A stretch of DNA of 64,000 nucleotides from Pogonophryne albipinna (Eukaryota > Chordata > Actinopteri > Perciformes > Artedidraconidae). The stretch's first letter is position 1, and each line of letters opens with the position of its first letter. Location: contig CM053261.1 of NCBI GenBank assembly GCA_028583405.1, positions 14,748,783 to 14,812,782 of the forward strand, given 5' to 3'. The notes beneath the pieces are model-generated. The model searched no databases, was not told where the DNA came from, and saw only the letters and a program-made list of their open reading frames with translations. A program made the position numbers and the translations under genes. Below are positions 43,401 to 57,497 of the stretch, one piece after another.

Positions 43401-46400
43401 AAAACAACGGTTCTCTTTAGCCAGACTAGCTGTAACATTTAACATTTTAATCATCTTCTTTGCCAGCTTAAAAACACATCTTCTCACCTGGGGCCCAGCT
43501 CATCTTCACTTCGCCAGACAAAGTCTCCAAACTTTTCGTAGTGGGAATTGTAGTGATGCTGGACTCTGTATAACAGTGGAGGAGGAACCTCCATCAATGT
43601 GTTGTAGGCCATCTGCTGCTCCTTGCCACTTGTGTAGCCGTTATACAAGTTGTATACCTTGTCCGCTATCTCTGTGAAGAGGTAAGAGACGGACATAGGA
43701 GAGACACAGAAACAGAGGGGGAAACATATTTAACACAAGCAAAGTAAGCAAATCAGCACATCAAAGTTTTTAATGTAGTATTGAACTTCAATGAGGTTTG
43801 GGGATTGCAAGAGACACAAAACGGCGTGTATAGTTTGTAAGCAAGGAAGTGATACTGTATGGCTAACTCCACAGGGCCAGTTAATTTAATCTGAATGTGA
43901 AATTGGTGATGGAGGTTTATTTTACTTTATGAGTTGAGATAGAACATGATTCTAAAAAAAGGATATACAGTATGTATTATAAGTGTGGGTCTGACTTGCA
44001 AAGATGAAATTAGTTAGATAAAAGGGTGTAATGACACGTTTTAAATATATTTTAGTGATGAACCTTGTGGGTAAGTACCAATTTATATCAATTGTGATTA
44101 TGTTTTAAAACTTGTAAGAGGTGTGCCAAAAATGAAATTAAAAGAAGAGGAACAAGAAGAAAACAAATGAAAGGTGAGTGTACCTTCGGCTCGACTGTCA
44201 TCCACCATTGGACAAGATGTCCGTACTGACACGAAGCTTGAGTCAGAGTGGCTGCCTCGGCTATCCATTGCATGAAGAGTAAATCTGAAAAAAACAAATA
44301 GCATTTGAAGAAAGCCCCAAGTTAAGTGTTAGCAGCGATCAAAGAAACATATATAAAAAGCTTAAAAGCAATTACAAGTTTACCCTTGACCAAGACACTT
44401 AAAACTCCACAAATGATTGGCACTTTGGATATGCTGACACAGCCTTTAAAAAGTGTAATGTTCACAGGTTTGCTGGGTAATGTTCTTGATGAGATGGTGA
44501 TCTTGCTAGATGATCATATAAACCCATATGCTGACATTGCATACTTTTTTAGAAACATGTATTGCCAATAAGGAGCCAAAGATGTTGGGATTTAATTATA
44601 TATCTGAAAATGAGTGCAGCCTGTTCCACAGTGGCAGAGGGGGCATCCGGCTCGACTCCACGTACTATATAAGGCCAAAGTTTCCTCTCTCTGAAAATGT
44701 CAAACATCAGACTTTTTCGGGTTATATGACAGACTTCAAGACCACTCAGTACCTTGATAAGATAACACAGCAAACAGTTCAAGACATTAGGATATGAGAC
44801 ACTGAGAAATTGTAAGGCATCTCAAGTAATGTAGGGCTCGGAAAAAAATACAAATGACCTTTAGATGTTCTTTTGAAAATGTCAATCTGTGTACTTTTGA
44901 ATAAGAACAAGAACAAGGAGAAACTGGTCATATTGAATCTAAAAAAGGATGAAGGGTGGCACAGATTAAGCCATCAATATTATTGCAGGCAGCGGCAAGG
45001 AAAGAAATGCCAACATCATATACGTGCATGTGCTATTTGTCACTGCTGTCTTAATAATGGTTGAACTTTTAACTTGCTGCGGCACTCTTTGTGACCATGG
45101 CAACCATATAAACCACACCTAGGAAAACACAAGAGCTACTTGTATTGTTCTCTGAATTCCCTAAATCACACCTCCCTTTTGTGGACACACATAACAATTT
45201 AAAAAAGGTTAATAACATTGATTTCTGTTTAGCCAAACTTGCTGTTGTGTCATATAGCCAAGCATTATCTAATATTATATGTATTATGTCATATCTACTA
45301 CCAGTTGAAAAGGCATATAGACTTTGACATGTCACAGAAGTTTCAAGTTTCAAGGCTTTTCTTGTCATGTGTGCATAGCTACACTGTAGTTATGACTATG
45401 AGAATCTTAGGTCAGAGGAAAAACACCAGTGTCAATTATAAAATAAATTATTGTTTGATTACGTACACCGGTGTTGTGTCAAGGTACTGGAATTGTGTGT
45501 GACACTTGAATAGAATAGCACCATTGGTAATGTTTTACTACCTATGCTTTACCTACTATGACACGTCAAAATATATGCTGTGAAAAGGCCAATTTGGCTA
45601 CACTTTGGCCATCAATGATAATTAGACTTGAGCAGTACATCAGAATTTCCAAAAAGAGCTTGTGTCATTTTTATGTTGAATTAAGCAGGCCATAAATATT
45701 GCAGTTGCTGTGAAGGTTATTTGATAGAAGATTTTCAGAAAAAGCACACATACACTGTTTTTCCTACTACAGGGGATTGAATTTAGTATTGAGAAATGTT
45801 TGTAGCTTGTTATGAAAAAAACTGTAAGCTTTCGACAGTATTTCAACAGAGTTACCGCTGTAAAAACAACAGAATGACAACAAGGAAACCACAAAACACA
45901 GCGAGACAAGATGATCAACTGAGATAGCATTCCACTGCGAAATACTTTTGAAAAACACATGAAAATAAAGACATTACAAGATTATTGTTATTACAAAAGT
46001 TTATTTTTGTTACCAAACGCATTTGCCTTTTTCTCATTTAATGTCTGTCCCAATCCTGTCAAATTATTGTTTTGTTGTAATATGACCTGTTTGGACATTG
46101 CTCACATAGTTTGTCTAGTCTTGTTTTTCAGCAGGGTGGATGCGGTATTCCCCAAGAATCTCACCAAAGGCCTCACACAGAAAAACAATGCTGGCATGTA
46201 ACAATCACTGTTTAAATTACTGTATGTGGCCACATAACGTGCAGCTGGATACAATGAGGTGGAAGAAAAAGGAAAGCAGGAGGAGGAGGACGTCGAGGCG
46301 GGAGTTTTTATCAAGGCAATTTGTTAAAAGTTTTGTTAGGGACCCAGGATGTGGGCTTGCCAGCCTTTTATTGCTGTTTTTTGTTGTTTAAATGGTTGGC

Positions 46401-47163
46401 ATCAATGACAGGTACTGTTCCCCTTTCACAGCCCCTACAGCAATTACAAGGTTTTTATTTACAGTAATAAAGCCTTTTCTGCCATGAGATTAAGCCTCTA
46501 GAGAGTGAGCTTGAGAGTCTGCTTTTTGTTTCAGTAAATGAGGGATAATATGCTCATTGTGGAATCAATTATGACATTTTAAAGAAAATACGAGACATTT
46601 TGCAACTTTTTGATCGCAGTTTAAGCCAAGGCTGGCTAGGGTTTCTACATACTGTTAGGTTGTCATTCATATAAACTGATAGTAGCAGCCTAAGCTCAGC
46701 ACAGGCACACAGTGATGATAAAGATCGCCTAGGAGAACAAAGAAAGCAGCTTTGGTCTGGCATGCCACGAGAATGTCAAAACATCAAGTAACAGCATTTG
46801 GCAAGACACACAACCACCACGGCCACCCACCCTACCACACACGGATACACTTTCCTTTGTCTCTCTATTTTTCTATCTACATTGCTTGCATATAGCTCAG
46901 GCCTGTCTATCCCTCTCTCTAATTCTTTGTCTCTCACATCTATTCCAAGGCCGTCTGGCTTCACATGGCTCCTCTGGAAGTGGTTCGGTTTTGTCCCTGT
47001 GCCATAGTTTTGAAAGCTCAGAAACAACCAAGTGGACAAATGGCAGATTAATGTTTGTGTAAATTAACAATGTGGCCATTAAAGTAACTATTGTCCTCTA
47101 ATGTAATGAGACAGTGGGGAGATGGATGAACAAGGGATGACAAGACGGAAAGCTTGTCAAAGA

Positions 47164-47216
<53 letters not shown>

Positions 47217-50200
47217 CACTTAGGGCAGTATGTTTGGCATGCTGAGAGAAGCTAGGGCAGTAGGGGATGCCTTTTCCATGACATTGATGTTTGGATTCAC
47301 ATCAGAAAACCGGTCAACAAATCAATCAAAGCCACATAGAATAATTTCACACTGCCCGAAAAATCTGTGGCAGCTACAGTGTCTCGTGACGTTGAAATCC
47401 TCAGATCTATGTGGCATTACACTAGCGCAACAGCCCTAAATATAATGCCTTTGCCTTTCATTGTGAATTAGACCAATTAGCTCAGCTCTGAATGACCTCA
47501 CTTGCAGATCAGAAAGACTCACAGTCCAAATGAATGTCATGATCACAACACCACATTAAAATCTTAAATGAATTCAGCAGATCATTTGGGAAACTGAGAT
47601 AATAGGTAGATAATCAACAAGAACATCATTTCAACAGTTCTTTGAATGACGTTTGACAAATTCAAGTCGATATTATCATGTATCAGCAGTATCAAGATTA
47701 TTTTTTAAATTAAAAGCAAAAACATTTCTCATCAGGAAGAAACTAGATTTTGTGCGTCTTCCTTCTGCACCAAGTTGTAGTGGAAAACAGCAAATGTCCA
47801 CCATCCAAAACAATATTATTTAGATTTTTAAACTAAAAAGTACCAACACCTTTGTACAACCACCACACTCAAAGAAAAATAAATGCCACTCAAGAAGCAA
47901 TAATGATTTTTTTTTCAAATCCACTGGCTAGTTTTAAGCTTTAAAACTCAAAGGTGTCAATCGATATCAAGAAATGGAGAAGTACATAACGACTTTTTGT
48001 ACAACTTCTGTCACAAATGTACTCTTGATTAATTAGAGCAGCACAAACAATGTTACCTGACCATCAGTTCAATACAAAAAAATAAACTTGTGGTGCAGAA
48101 ACAGGCATCCTGCTCACCTTGTTGAACTCTGTAACATAGATTATCATCACCTCATTTCTGATTTGGTTTGGGTCGAGAACCAGAAAAACAAAGTCAATTG
48201 ACTTCATTGCCAAGATAATTTGTTGATGATTTACCCCAGAAATATAAGTTATCCTTGTAAAAAAGGATGTTCCTGCTTATTGTCACATTAGTCTGACAGT
48301 TCAAGAAGTATATTCATAGTAGCCTCTTTAGAGAATTCTCACACATTTGGTTAATAATACAAAAGTGACTCTGTATCCAGCATATTTGTATTCACTTTTG
48401 AAATCAGGTGTGAAACTCTTCAAAGAGAAAAGAGCATTCTAGTAAGGGAAATGTTAGCAGCCTTGGTAATGATCAAGTGTGAATGTATGTAAGTCGCTTT
48501 GGATAAAAGCGTCTAACAAATGTAATGTAATGTCCAAACCAGTAGGACTTATCAGACTCTTGATTAAGACAAGCGGGGTTGGCTTCAAGCAGATGTGCCC
48601 TCAGACGTAATTCCAAGGTAAATGCTGCTCTTATCAGAGCAAAGCAACACTGTAGAAAATTCCTCAACAAAGATAACACGGCTACAACGTTGGAAATAAG
48701 GCTCTTGTTGCAGGTTTTGTTAGTGGAACACTAACTTCTACAGATTAATTGAATAGTTATGTACCTAGCATTCTTTATCTACTGCGTCAATGCATGAAGG
48801 AAAGTCGAAACATTGAGTTGTTAACTAAATAGATGGTAATTATATTGTAGGCATTACCATCAGCCTCCAGAATGCTTTGTTGATTATTCATTGATTTATT
48901 TTATCTTCATTTCTTTGTTTTAATGCTCCATTATTAACACTTCCCAATATGGACTATTCTACTTCTCCCTGTGTGCAATGTTTATGTGAAACTCACAGGT
49001 TCATCAGCCTATGATCATATATATACTCCAATGTTAATGGATTCATTTAAAAGACCACATGGCATTCATTGAACTGTTATAGCTGTTATGTAGACATACA
49101 TGTTAAATAGCTTGTTGGCAATGCTACATTAATACATCCATAACCTTTACTCTGGCTGTCTCACATACAATAACACACAAACAAGCATCATAAGGCATTT
49201 TTATTCCTATAATTTAGCATCCCTCTCAACTGTAAATGTATGTTCATTTAATTAGGCACAACTAAAGATAATTTCTTTAGGGTAACTTGTTAGGCTAAAT
49301 GCTGTGAGTATGCCCTGCTGTATTGTCATCTCAGGTTATTGGAAATCCACTGGCATAAGGATTTGGATATTAAACTATTGCAAAGTTATTTGTTTTTTGT
49401 AACTTTGTACGGTACATGTACACCTAGATTGGGGATAATCGGAGGTTTCCACAAGCTTTTAATTCTGGCTTCTTCTTTCAAAGGGGCTATGTTCAGGCTC
49501 CCAAAACAAACCAAGGCCTTCGAAAAGCATGAACATTATAAAAACAGGACACTTAACTGAACCTGAAAAAACAGTCTGTTTCATGTGTCCAATGTCAGCC
49601 ACAACAACACCTGGGGCCTGTCTGCTTCACTTATTATTGATTATTGTGCAAGAGCAAATAGTGCTCATAGAAAATGCACATAACAGCAATATGTAGTTTG
49701 AAAAAATAAAAATAAATCATATCTGCCTCAATGTGAAGTCAGATATTTTTCTAGTCTGAATTGTGCCTCTAAATAGCTTGCCAAAAACTGTTTGAACAGA
49801 AAAAATATATAAGCCTCTAAGTGTAATCACATACAACATTCTGGTAATTAATGAAAAAACATAATCATTAAATTGCTGTTAACACTGTCAGAAACATGCT
49901 GGGTCAGCTCTATGGTCATTTGAGGTGATAGTCTGTAATGACGCAATTTCTGATGTTGTACGGGGGAATTTAATTAATACAATACAATACATAGGTTTCA
50001 ATGTAAAGCAGTCCAGTGAAGCCCCACACCAGCATGCACTTAATTCCACAATGTTTGTAGGACATGATGTGTTATTCATAAAACCCGCTGTAATTGTTAT
50101 ACTGTTGGAACAGGTCTGCAATCAGCAACAGCAAATAGCCTTGGCTTCCCACGTCACACACTGTCAAAGTTCAACTTACTGTTGTAAATACATGATGTGT

Positions 50201-52421
50201 TACGGTGATGGCTATGAGTGCATTTAATGGCATTTAATGACCTCAGGCAAGGTCTGTCTTTTAGCTAAATGCCTCCCAAAATCTACAAAGAGTGGTCAAT
50301 TTGTTCTTTGAGTTTAACAAAGATCGCCTCTTAACAGAGATCCTTCTGTATTCACAAAAACTCTGTTCTGCTCTGACCAAAGAGAACATAAAAGAACGGA
50401 AGCAACCGCCACTTCCACCACGTTGAGCTTCCCTATTTAACTCGAGCCAGCTGTTGTAGGTAACAAAATTGACCCCCTTAAGAAAAACAGCATTTGCAGT
50501 GGGAATTGTAGACACCTAAGGGAGGATGTGGTATTGCTTATATTTGCTCAGTCATTATTGTAAGGGAAAGACGCAATCATGGCCACAACATAATGTTTAA
50601 TGAAAGGTATTTATATGGTAATCGGAAAACACTGAACTCATAAAAATGTGGTCAGAAAAACTCAAGTCAACTGGGTTGCAATAAATTGTGAGCCAAGACC
50701 AAGAGCATTGTTGCTTAATATTGTAGGTGGTTGGACAGAATTGTACTGTACAACAAAAGTGTGAACTTTGATTAATTTCTAGTTTCGATGATATAACTTT
50801 AAATCAGAAATAGCAAAAAATGGAGCATGGCCTTCAGTTATTTTTCATCAGAAAATGGGAACCACCACCCTCTTCTGGGTGTTCACAGACATGTTCCCTA
50901 ACCTATACATGACATTGATGTATGAGGTGTACTTACTATGACTGCCAAACCATATCTAGAGCCTATAGATTTCAGGCAAAATCTCCACCACGTCTAGAAA
51001 CTTGCTGCTGAGTCGCTTTGTGCTGACCTCCACCAAAGAGATGGTTGAGACCTTCTCTCAATCCTCACTGTCAGCCAACTCCACAGCAAAGGTGTCAAGC
51101 AGGTTATAGGGTTTTCCAAACACAAGGTCAGCAGTTGTCCTCTGCTTGAACCAGCCTCTGTGATGTCCTGCCTCCACTTCCTGAATTGTGTCATGGTTTT
51201 CCATAACCTCCATGAAGCCAAACAAAAGTCCTTCTTTAAGGACTCGCAAACTCTTACGCATTAAGCTTCCGAGAACACAGAAGCTGCTGTCCTTCAGGCT
51301 TCCTAAACCTGACCGCTAATTAAAGAGGCCCCTGGGTTAAACAAGTCTAATAGACTCCTTCTCCGGCTTCAGGTTTCTTTACTGCAAAGTGTCCACCAAT
51401 AGGAACTCGGGTTGCCGTTACTCTCGTGTTTTTAGCCACACAAAAGCCGCAACCTTAAGAAACTGTACAGTTTATACAACAGTATTATACAACAGTATGA
51501 ACTGTTGGGAGACCAATGTTTAAATAGTCTGGTATGCCTAAGCAACCATTTTAAAGCTTACAGTGAATAAAAATATACAAATGCTGTAAATAGTAGATCA
51601 CAATTATTGGTTTGCAAATGTATCGTCAACTAAAATTCATGATTGTGAAAACCCTAATCGGTGCCTCTCACATTGGTAACTGGAAAAGGATCGAGTCCAA
51701 ACCCTATCCAGGGGTTTCATGCTAAGCCTGTGTGTAGAAATGAGCCAGGGGTTAGCCTACCTAGAACCCAAACAGTTTTCCTTTCAGATTGGCAAGGCAC
51801 CAGAGCCCTACATACCTTCTCCTGGCTTATTTTGATTAGACCCCATGGGTACAGCTCCTATTGTCTTATTCTGTGCATGGTCGGGACAAACGTGCATTTC
51901 TACAGCATATCTGTCCCAGGCTAGGGGACTGCTGGGAGCTCACTGGGGCCCCCAAAACCCAACACCACAGCAATTCTCTTACAGCTTTTATGTATTTGAT
52001 ATTGCCTCATTAACTCACATTTAAAAACATAGTTTACCTACAAGTTTAATATCAATTTCCTATGAAATAAACCCATAGAGATCTGGAAATAATCAGGAAC
52101 TTTCTTCGTTGAGGGGATTTTACTTCACAGACATATCGGGAACTTTGAAAATATGACCTAACTACAACACAACACAATTTATGACTCATGTTTATTCATA
52201 TGCCGAAGAAATAAACAGTCACAATAAATCAGTTATTTAATTTACTTGAACATTTGGCATACGTTGTTGGCTTACTTACTTGTAGAGACTGTCGGGTTCC
52301 AGGCACTTGAAGACAACTGAATACAGCACAGAGTGAGGATGGTCTCCAGTCTTTTTCCCGGCAAAAACACAGGATGAACCCAGACCAGAGAACAGATCAT
52401 CCACCAAGCTTATAACTTCAC
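40178..52421 (-). CDS. astn2: astrotactin-2, C-terminal part, last 4 coding exons
   Basis: Minus-strand join in gene order: 52421-52280, 44284-44184, 43671-43488, 40415-40178. All introns are GT-AG and the phases (1, 2, 1, 2) are consistent, giving about 221 codons plus TGA. The product starts in the fibronectin-III region ([18 protein letters not shown]) and continues through the conserved [20 protein letters not shown] and [17 protein letters not shown] blocks of the C-terminal annexin-like domain. Astrotactins are membrane glycoproteins of neurons; ASTN2 controls surface levels of ASTN1 and synaptic proteins (family knowledge). ASTN2 is chosen over ASTN1 because pappa, not pappa2, lies tail to tail with it. 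The N-terminal, MACPF and EGF-like parts lie outside the window. Confidence 0.88.
40416..43487 (-). other. astn2 intron before last coding exon
   Basis: 3.1-kb intron (minus-strand GTGAGA donor at 43487). No repeat of note and no gene recognised; short open frames inside lack support. Confidence 0.8.
43488..43671 (-). CDS. astn2: astn2 exon, annexin-like domain core
   Basis: The minus-strand acceptor is CTCTTCACAG and the donor CCCAG/GTGAGA; entry is phase 1 and exit phase 2. It encodes [40 protein letters not shown] and WRSEDELGP, the most conserved stretch of astrotactins. Confidence 0.97.
43672..44183 (-). other. astn2 short intron
   Basis: 512-bp intron, minus-strand donor GTACAC (non-consensus at position +3 to +6) and acceptor CTTCACAG. 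Nothing else recognised. Confidence 0.85.
44184..44284 (-). CDS. astn2: astn2 exon, end of fibronectin-III region
   Basis: The minus-strand acceptor is TTTTTTTCAG and the donor CCGAAG/GTACAC; entry is phase 2 and exit phase 1. It encodes [20 protein letters not shown], then [13 protein letters not shown], and joins the EIADK exon to give RAEEIADK as in astrotactins. Confidence 0.92.
47167..47214. repeat. (GA)n microsatellite
   Basis: About 24 pure GA units within an astn2 intron. Confidence 0.98.
48478..48532 (+). mobile_element. 3' tail of a teleost SINE/L2-type retroelement
   Basis: The core GTAAGTCGCTTTGGATAAAA followed by GCGTCTAACAAATG and TGTAATGTAATG repeats is a widespread teleost retroelement 3' tail. 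The element is truncated; no upstream tRNA-like head was identified. Confidence 0.65.
50956..51319 (-). pseudogene. unidentified decayed coding fragment with one in-frame stop
   Basis: On the minus strand, 51319 to 50956 is one open frame apart from a TGA at 51060-51058. Before it the frame reads [20 protein letters not shown], then [20 protein letters not shown] and [16 protein letters not shown]. After it comes [20 protein letters not shown], ending EILPEIYRL. Composition is protein-like, and it is intronless and inside an astn2 intron. I do not recognise the family. It may be a processed pseudogene or a piece of a transposon protein. Confidence 0.45.
52280..52421 (-). CDS. astn2: astn2 exon, fibronectin-III region
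   Basis: The minus-strand acceptor is CTCTTTACCAG and the donor TACAA/GTAAGT; entry is phase 1 and exit phase 2. It encodes [20 protein letters not shown], then [18 protein letters not shown]. The donor choice (AA/GTAAGT rather than four bases later) is fixed by the phase of the next exon. Confidence 0.94.
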
Positions 52422-55400
52422 CTGGTAAAGAGATAACATTAAAGGAAGAAAAAGAAAGTATGAAATGAAGAAACAGAGAAAATAAGGAAGTTATACAAAG
52501 GGCTCACTTTGAAAATGTTATTTGTACTGTTCAACCATCCGTCATACTTTTAGCCAAAGAAAAGAAAAAGGGTAACATTATCTTTCATCTATTGTTCTAA
52601 GTTAAAGAAAACAATACCACATGTTTGGGTTGCACCACATGTTTAAACAAGAGAAAAACAATGGAACACAACATGGACTTAGTCATGAATGAATTCCTGC
52701 ATTTAGGAAAACATGTATTTCCTTATCAATGATCATGCCATTTGACTCTGGTGTTATGAGTTTCACCTCTGCCCGGTCCAGTGGGAGCCATTTCACCAGC
52801 ACCAGACGGGAGCTAAATTAAATATGACTTTATGTTGGCAGCAGCCCATACCCACGACGTTACAGAACTGTAAGAAAACAGGATATCATTCCTTTATGGG
52901 CACATGGTTCTGTTACAATGATATCTCTCTGAGCACCCTAGCATCTCACAAAACACTGCTTCACAAGTTGTGAAATATCTTTCATGTCAGCTTACGGGAA
53001 AGGCAAGCGACGCACGCTTGTTCATTGAGACACATACACGATGCCAGTTTCCATTGCTCATGGGGGTGATGGAAAAAAGAGGGAGCTGTCAAAATAGTTT
53101 AAAAACTCTCGAATGGTTGGATTTCAAACTATTTCTACACGAGGTAAAGGGCAGCTTAGTTTTAGCTTATGATACATGGGCCAGCTTATAAACACAGGGA
53201 GTAAGTCTGGTGGGTAGGGGATGGTAAGAAAAGGTTACAGAAGAGAGGAAAAAGAACTGCACGAATGAATGATTTGACCTTTTCACAGAAAGCGCTCTGT
53301 GTATAGGAGGTTTCCCCTAAACACATTCCTGTACTGCTGCAGGGTTGCTCTTTCGAATGTTTTTACTTTTTTTTTTAAACATGAACTTCAAATTGGATTC
53401 ATTTGGATTTATGTTTGGATAAAACTTGCTTAGAACTGCAAAATAAGTGCTGATATCAGTATCAGGATATGTCTATTGAAATGTTAAGTCATGGAGTTTG
53501 TTTGTGCTTTACATTTTAACCTTACCTTTTACAGTAAGCAGACACTTTCTTACTTAATATTTCAACATTCTTAAACCCAAAGACCACCATAGAATATTTA
53601 AAAGGTTTAGCTATTCATATATATTTGAATACATTCTTTATTAAAGTGAACACTTACAGGTTGTCTTGGTTTGCCAAGAGAACATTAAGAAGCAAATCAT
53701 TATACAAAATGACCATTTGAAGTACAACTGAGGTCAATTAAATATGAGAACATATTAGGAAAGTCCATATTGATTAAGTATGTAACCAAACTTTAATAAT
53801 GGATTGAGTGCAATGTCTTCCAAATATTATGATTCAATTTCCATTATTGCACTGTTTATATACATTATAATTTTTTCAACAAAAGTGACACTTAATTTGG
53901 TTGTTTATTATTATTTACTTTGTTCTTTCTGATATTACTTAGTTAAGGCAAATATGTTTTTGGAGAATCACAATGTTCACAAATGTTCATTTTGCAACTG
54001 AAGGCTTGGATTGTGGTATTGATATCTAAGTAAGGAAATAATAACTTGTTTTTTTAATACTATCAAAAGTGTAATATTACCTCAGCCTTAAAGGGTTTAA
54101 GTATACTAAACACACACATAACTCAGGTAATGCAAAGCATCGCAGGATTCATTGGATTTGCAGAAGATGGTTGATTTGTAATAATGTAATAATAATAATT
54201 CTAAAAGCAATGTCATATATGCTCTGGATATCTAATTCTCGTTTGGCGTGGTACTCAATATATAGCGGATATTATTGGTAATGTTCTATTTATGATCACT
54301 TTTGACCTAAATTGCCCTGCGTTTAACATACTGCATTTTAAGTGTATTCCCTCAGCTTTATTGCCTACGAGAGGAATGTCAATTGAATGCCAGATTTCTG
54401 CCACTTCACAAAGGATACCGGTAGAAAGAAACTCCTCCAAATAAAGCATGGACAAACATGGAGAAAATTGAGGGAAGGAACCACTAACAAAAAAAGTCAA
54501 GGGAGAGAGACAAACAATGAGTGGAAAGGAAAAAGGACAGTGAGCGCTTTGATGTTTTATGATTTTGGATGTGGTCATGAAGAGGAATGTTGATGTCAAT
54601 GGATGTTTTGATAATCAGAATACATCTAGGAGCTGATGCATGACTACAGGTCAGGAGCAACCACTTGTGACTTGTGTTTTAGTAGCGGTGAGTTGATGTA
54701 TGTGATTCTAACATGATCCTGACTCTCACAAATCAAATAGAAGACACACCATCCCATTCTCGTGCGGCATAAAAAAGTGTGCTCACCAATGGCTACCCTT
54801 TCATGGCTGGGAGGGACACAAGTTTCTATCCTACAGCAACATTGAAAGTGTAGCCCGTAAACAAATGAACAAACCCAGACATTGACGGAACAGCGCAAAC
54901 GTCTGCCAGAAGACTGTAACAACAACAAAAAAGGGGCAAAAGAACTGTAAGAAAACAGAGTAGGGATGAAGTTGTATGGCCAGCTGTGTTCTGCTGCTGC
55001 CTTTTGCATACATGGCCAGATCAAAGTAAAACTATATTCAAAAGTGTTCAGATAGGTGTGGCATACATTGTGACTTCCTTTCATTCTTATTCATAATAGG
55101 AACTATTTATGGATTATTACTGAAGTTGTGCTTGGCCTTAGCAACATTTCCGGGGTGATTAAGAAAATATTTATATTCAATATACATGCCAGTTAAGTGG
55201 CAGGAGTTGCAATGCTGCAGAGATGATGGATAGTTGTATACATTACTAAAGTGTTTTCTAAGGTTGTACCAATGCAAAAGTTATGACCCTGCATGTGACA
55301 TTGTTTAACCTTTCAAAAATATCCCCTTGAAAAGCACTGATTATGCCAAGTGTTAATCAGAGTAATTATATTGTAGCTAATCTAAAAGACTGTTTTTTAA

Positions 55401-57452
55401 CAGTTTGGGTTGAAAACACACTTGATATGTCAGTATCCATGTGTTCTAACAGAGTTAGAAAGATGCTATGTCCCCCTTAGGCATAAATAGAGACTGGCTT
55501 CATGGACCTAGTTTAGTTAAGCTTAGGGACATGAGGCAATGTGTCATAATTGGACATTACATGTACAGTGTGAATAGACCACTTATGTCACTGAGAGCAC
55601 GAGGAAGCGCGTAAGTTACTTTGATCCACCTGGAAGACTAAACAATTGGCAAATGTCTTTGGTCTACTCTCGGGTGGCTCTAGGAGAGCTTACTGTATAA
55701 TTATCAATTGGAGAAATCAGCAGGAGAACACACTGTGTTTTATTTCTGTTAACAACCATAAACACATACCTAGCAAACTGCACCGCACATTCCATAGGTC
55801 AAAACCTCTTTAAACAGAGACATCTGAAAGTTATAAACTGTTATGCAATTACGTAAATATAAGAACAGTGCGCAGGCTTAGTGGGGGTACACAATGTACC
55901 ATCATGTGCACATAGTTAAGGGGCTGATAATGCCCTTTTCCCTGTGTAAATGTCAGTTTGCAAAAAGCTAACAATTGAAACTAATGAAAACTATATACTG
56001 AAACATTCAATCTACATTCTATTCTTTATATAAACGTTTTCTTTTAAAACACTTAGCTTAGCAGTGGTCTCACTCTGAATGTTTCCTGATCAAGACATTT
56101 ATTAATTCAAAGTACAGAAAGAGGACATTCCAGCAACACTTTGCTGTATAACAACAATGTAAGAATAGCAATGAGCTTAAGTACAATACAACTTTACTAT
56201 TACATATTTAGTTGTTTCTCAGGATTATAAATGTATCACTCACTGCCTCAAAACATATCTCTGGTTTCTTTTTAGGATGCTCTTATTGCTTACTACAATT
56301 TTCCATTTGAGACACTAATGAAAACATACCTGCATCTTAGTAAAGTAAAGACTGGGCTGAGGAAATGACACAGGGTAATTAATTGAATGTGGAATGTTCA
56401 CACATGCAAAATTAGGGTATGACTCAAATGCTAAACTGGAAATATTTGTACAAACCGTTGGCACATCTGTACAGCTTTGTCTGTGGACGTTTGCTCATTT
56501 CTACCGAAGACCTTCAATCATCTACTGCCTCCAAGGTGGTAGCTTTTAAGTTATTACACACAGTACCAATCCAGAATTAGTTAATAACACTTGAAATCAA
56601 ATCCATTAACCTTAAAAATAAGGTTTCAAAACCCACCCAGAAGCATCATTAATGGCTCTACCCATCTCAGGGGTTCCTCAGGGGTATGCCTGTGGTCCGT
56701 CAACATTTATGTCAATACCAAAGCCAAAACAGCACACAGCTGGCAAAAATTAAGGCCCCCGAAATTCTATCACGGTAAAAGCCATTTTGCGTGTTCTCCA
56801 GCTTACATGGGGATTAAAACCTCATGGTAAATGCCAGGTGACCTTTTTAGTAGGCAGAAAGGGGTACAAATAATAGCAAATCATGGGCGAGACGAAGTGT
56901 TCTGATTCAAAGACACAGAGGGTTTGAAGCTATGATGTAAAACAAACAAGTCAAGTTCATTTGTACAGACTCAATATCATATACAATGTATCCTAGGCTT
57001 TGCGGGTACACAACAGCAATATTCCCTGACCCAGTCTCAGCCATATTATCTAAGAAGACAAGGAAAACACCGGGAAAAAAAACGTTGGCACAAAACAAAA
57101 CACAAAAAGGAGGGGTGGGCATGTGTCTGGAAATTCAAAGAGAGCTCCTTCTACAGTGGGCAGCAAGAGGTGAATGGTAGCCAGAGGCGGGGAAAGGGCA
57201 ATAACAAGAGTGAACAGAAAGCTGCGAAGAAAACTCAAAACTGAGTATGACCTAACACATTAATACACCATGCACATGTTTACCGCACATGTTAACCTTG
57301 TTTGCCCTTATGTGGCAGGATGTGGAGACAGGTGTGTACATGGTGGCATTTCGTATGATGTTAAAAGCCAGACTTGCTATACTGTTATCCCCAACACATC
57401 ATTTCAATTACACCACAGAAATCAGGCTCAGCGTAATTGCCTTAGCCATTAG

Positions 57453-57453
<1 letters not shown>

Positions 57454-57492
<39 letters not shown>
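57454..57492. repeat. (GT)n microsatellite
   Basis: About 19 GT units in the astn2 large intron. Confidence 0.98.

Positions 57493-57497
<5 letters not shown>

Larger units (their letters stand above)
44285..52279 (-). other. astn2 intron, 8.0 kb
   Basis: It contains a (GA)n tract (47167-47214), a SINE/LINE tail (48478-48532) and a decayed coding-like fragment (50956-51319). The rest is AT-rich with no supported gene. Confidence 0.8.

Noticed and set aside
45320..45450. Segment resembling a LINE tail (CAAGTTTCAAGGC...)
   Set aside because: Similarity is too short and too weak to call a mobile element.
51058..51060. TGA as a selenocysteine or readthrough codon in the unknown fragment
   Set aside because: No SECIS-like structure was recognised and the fragment is simply more likely to be a pseudogene.
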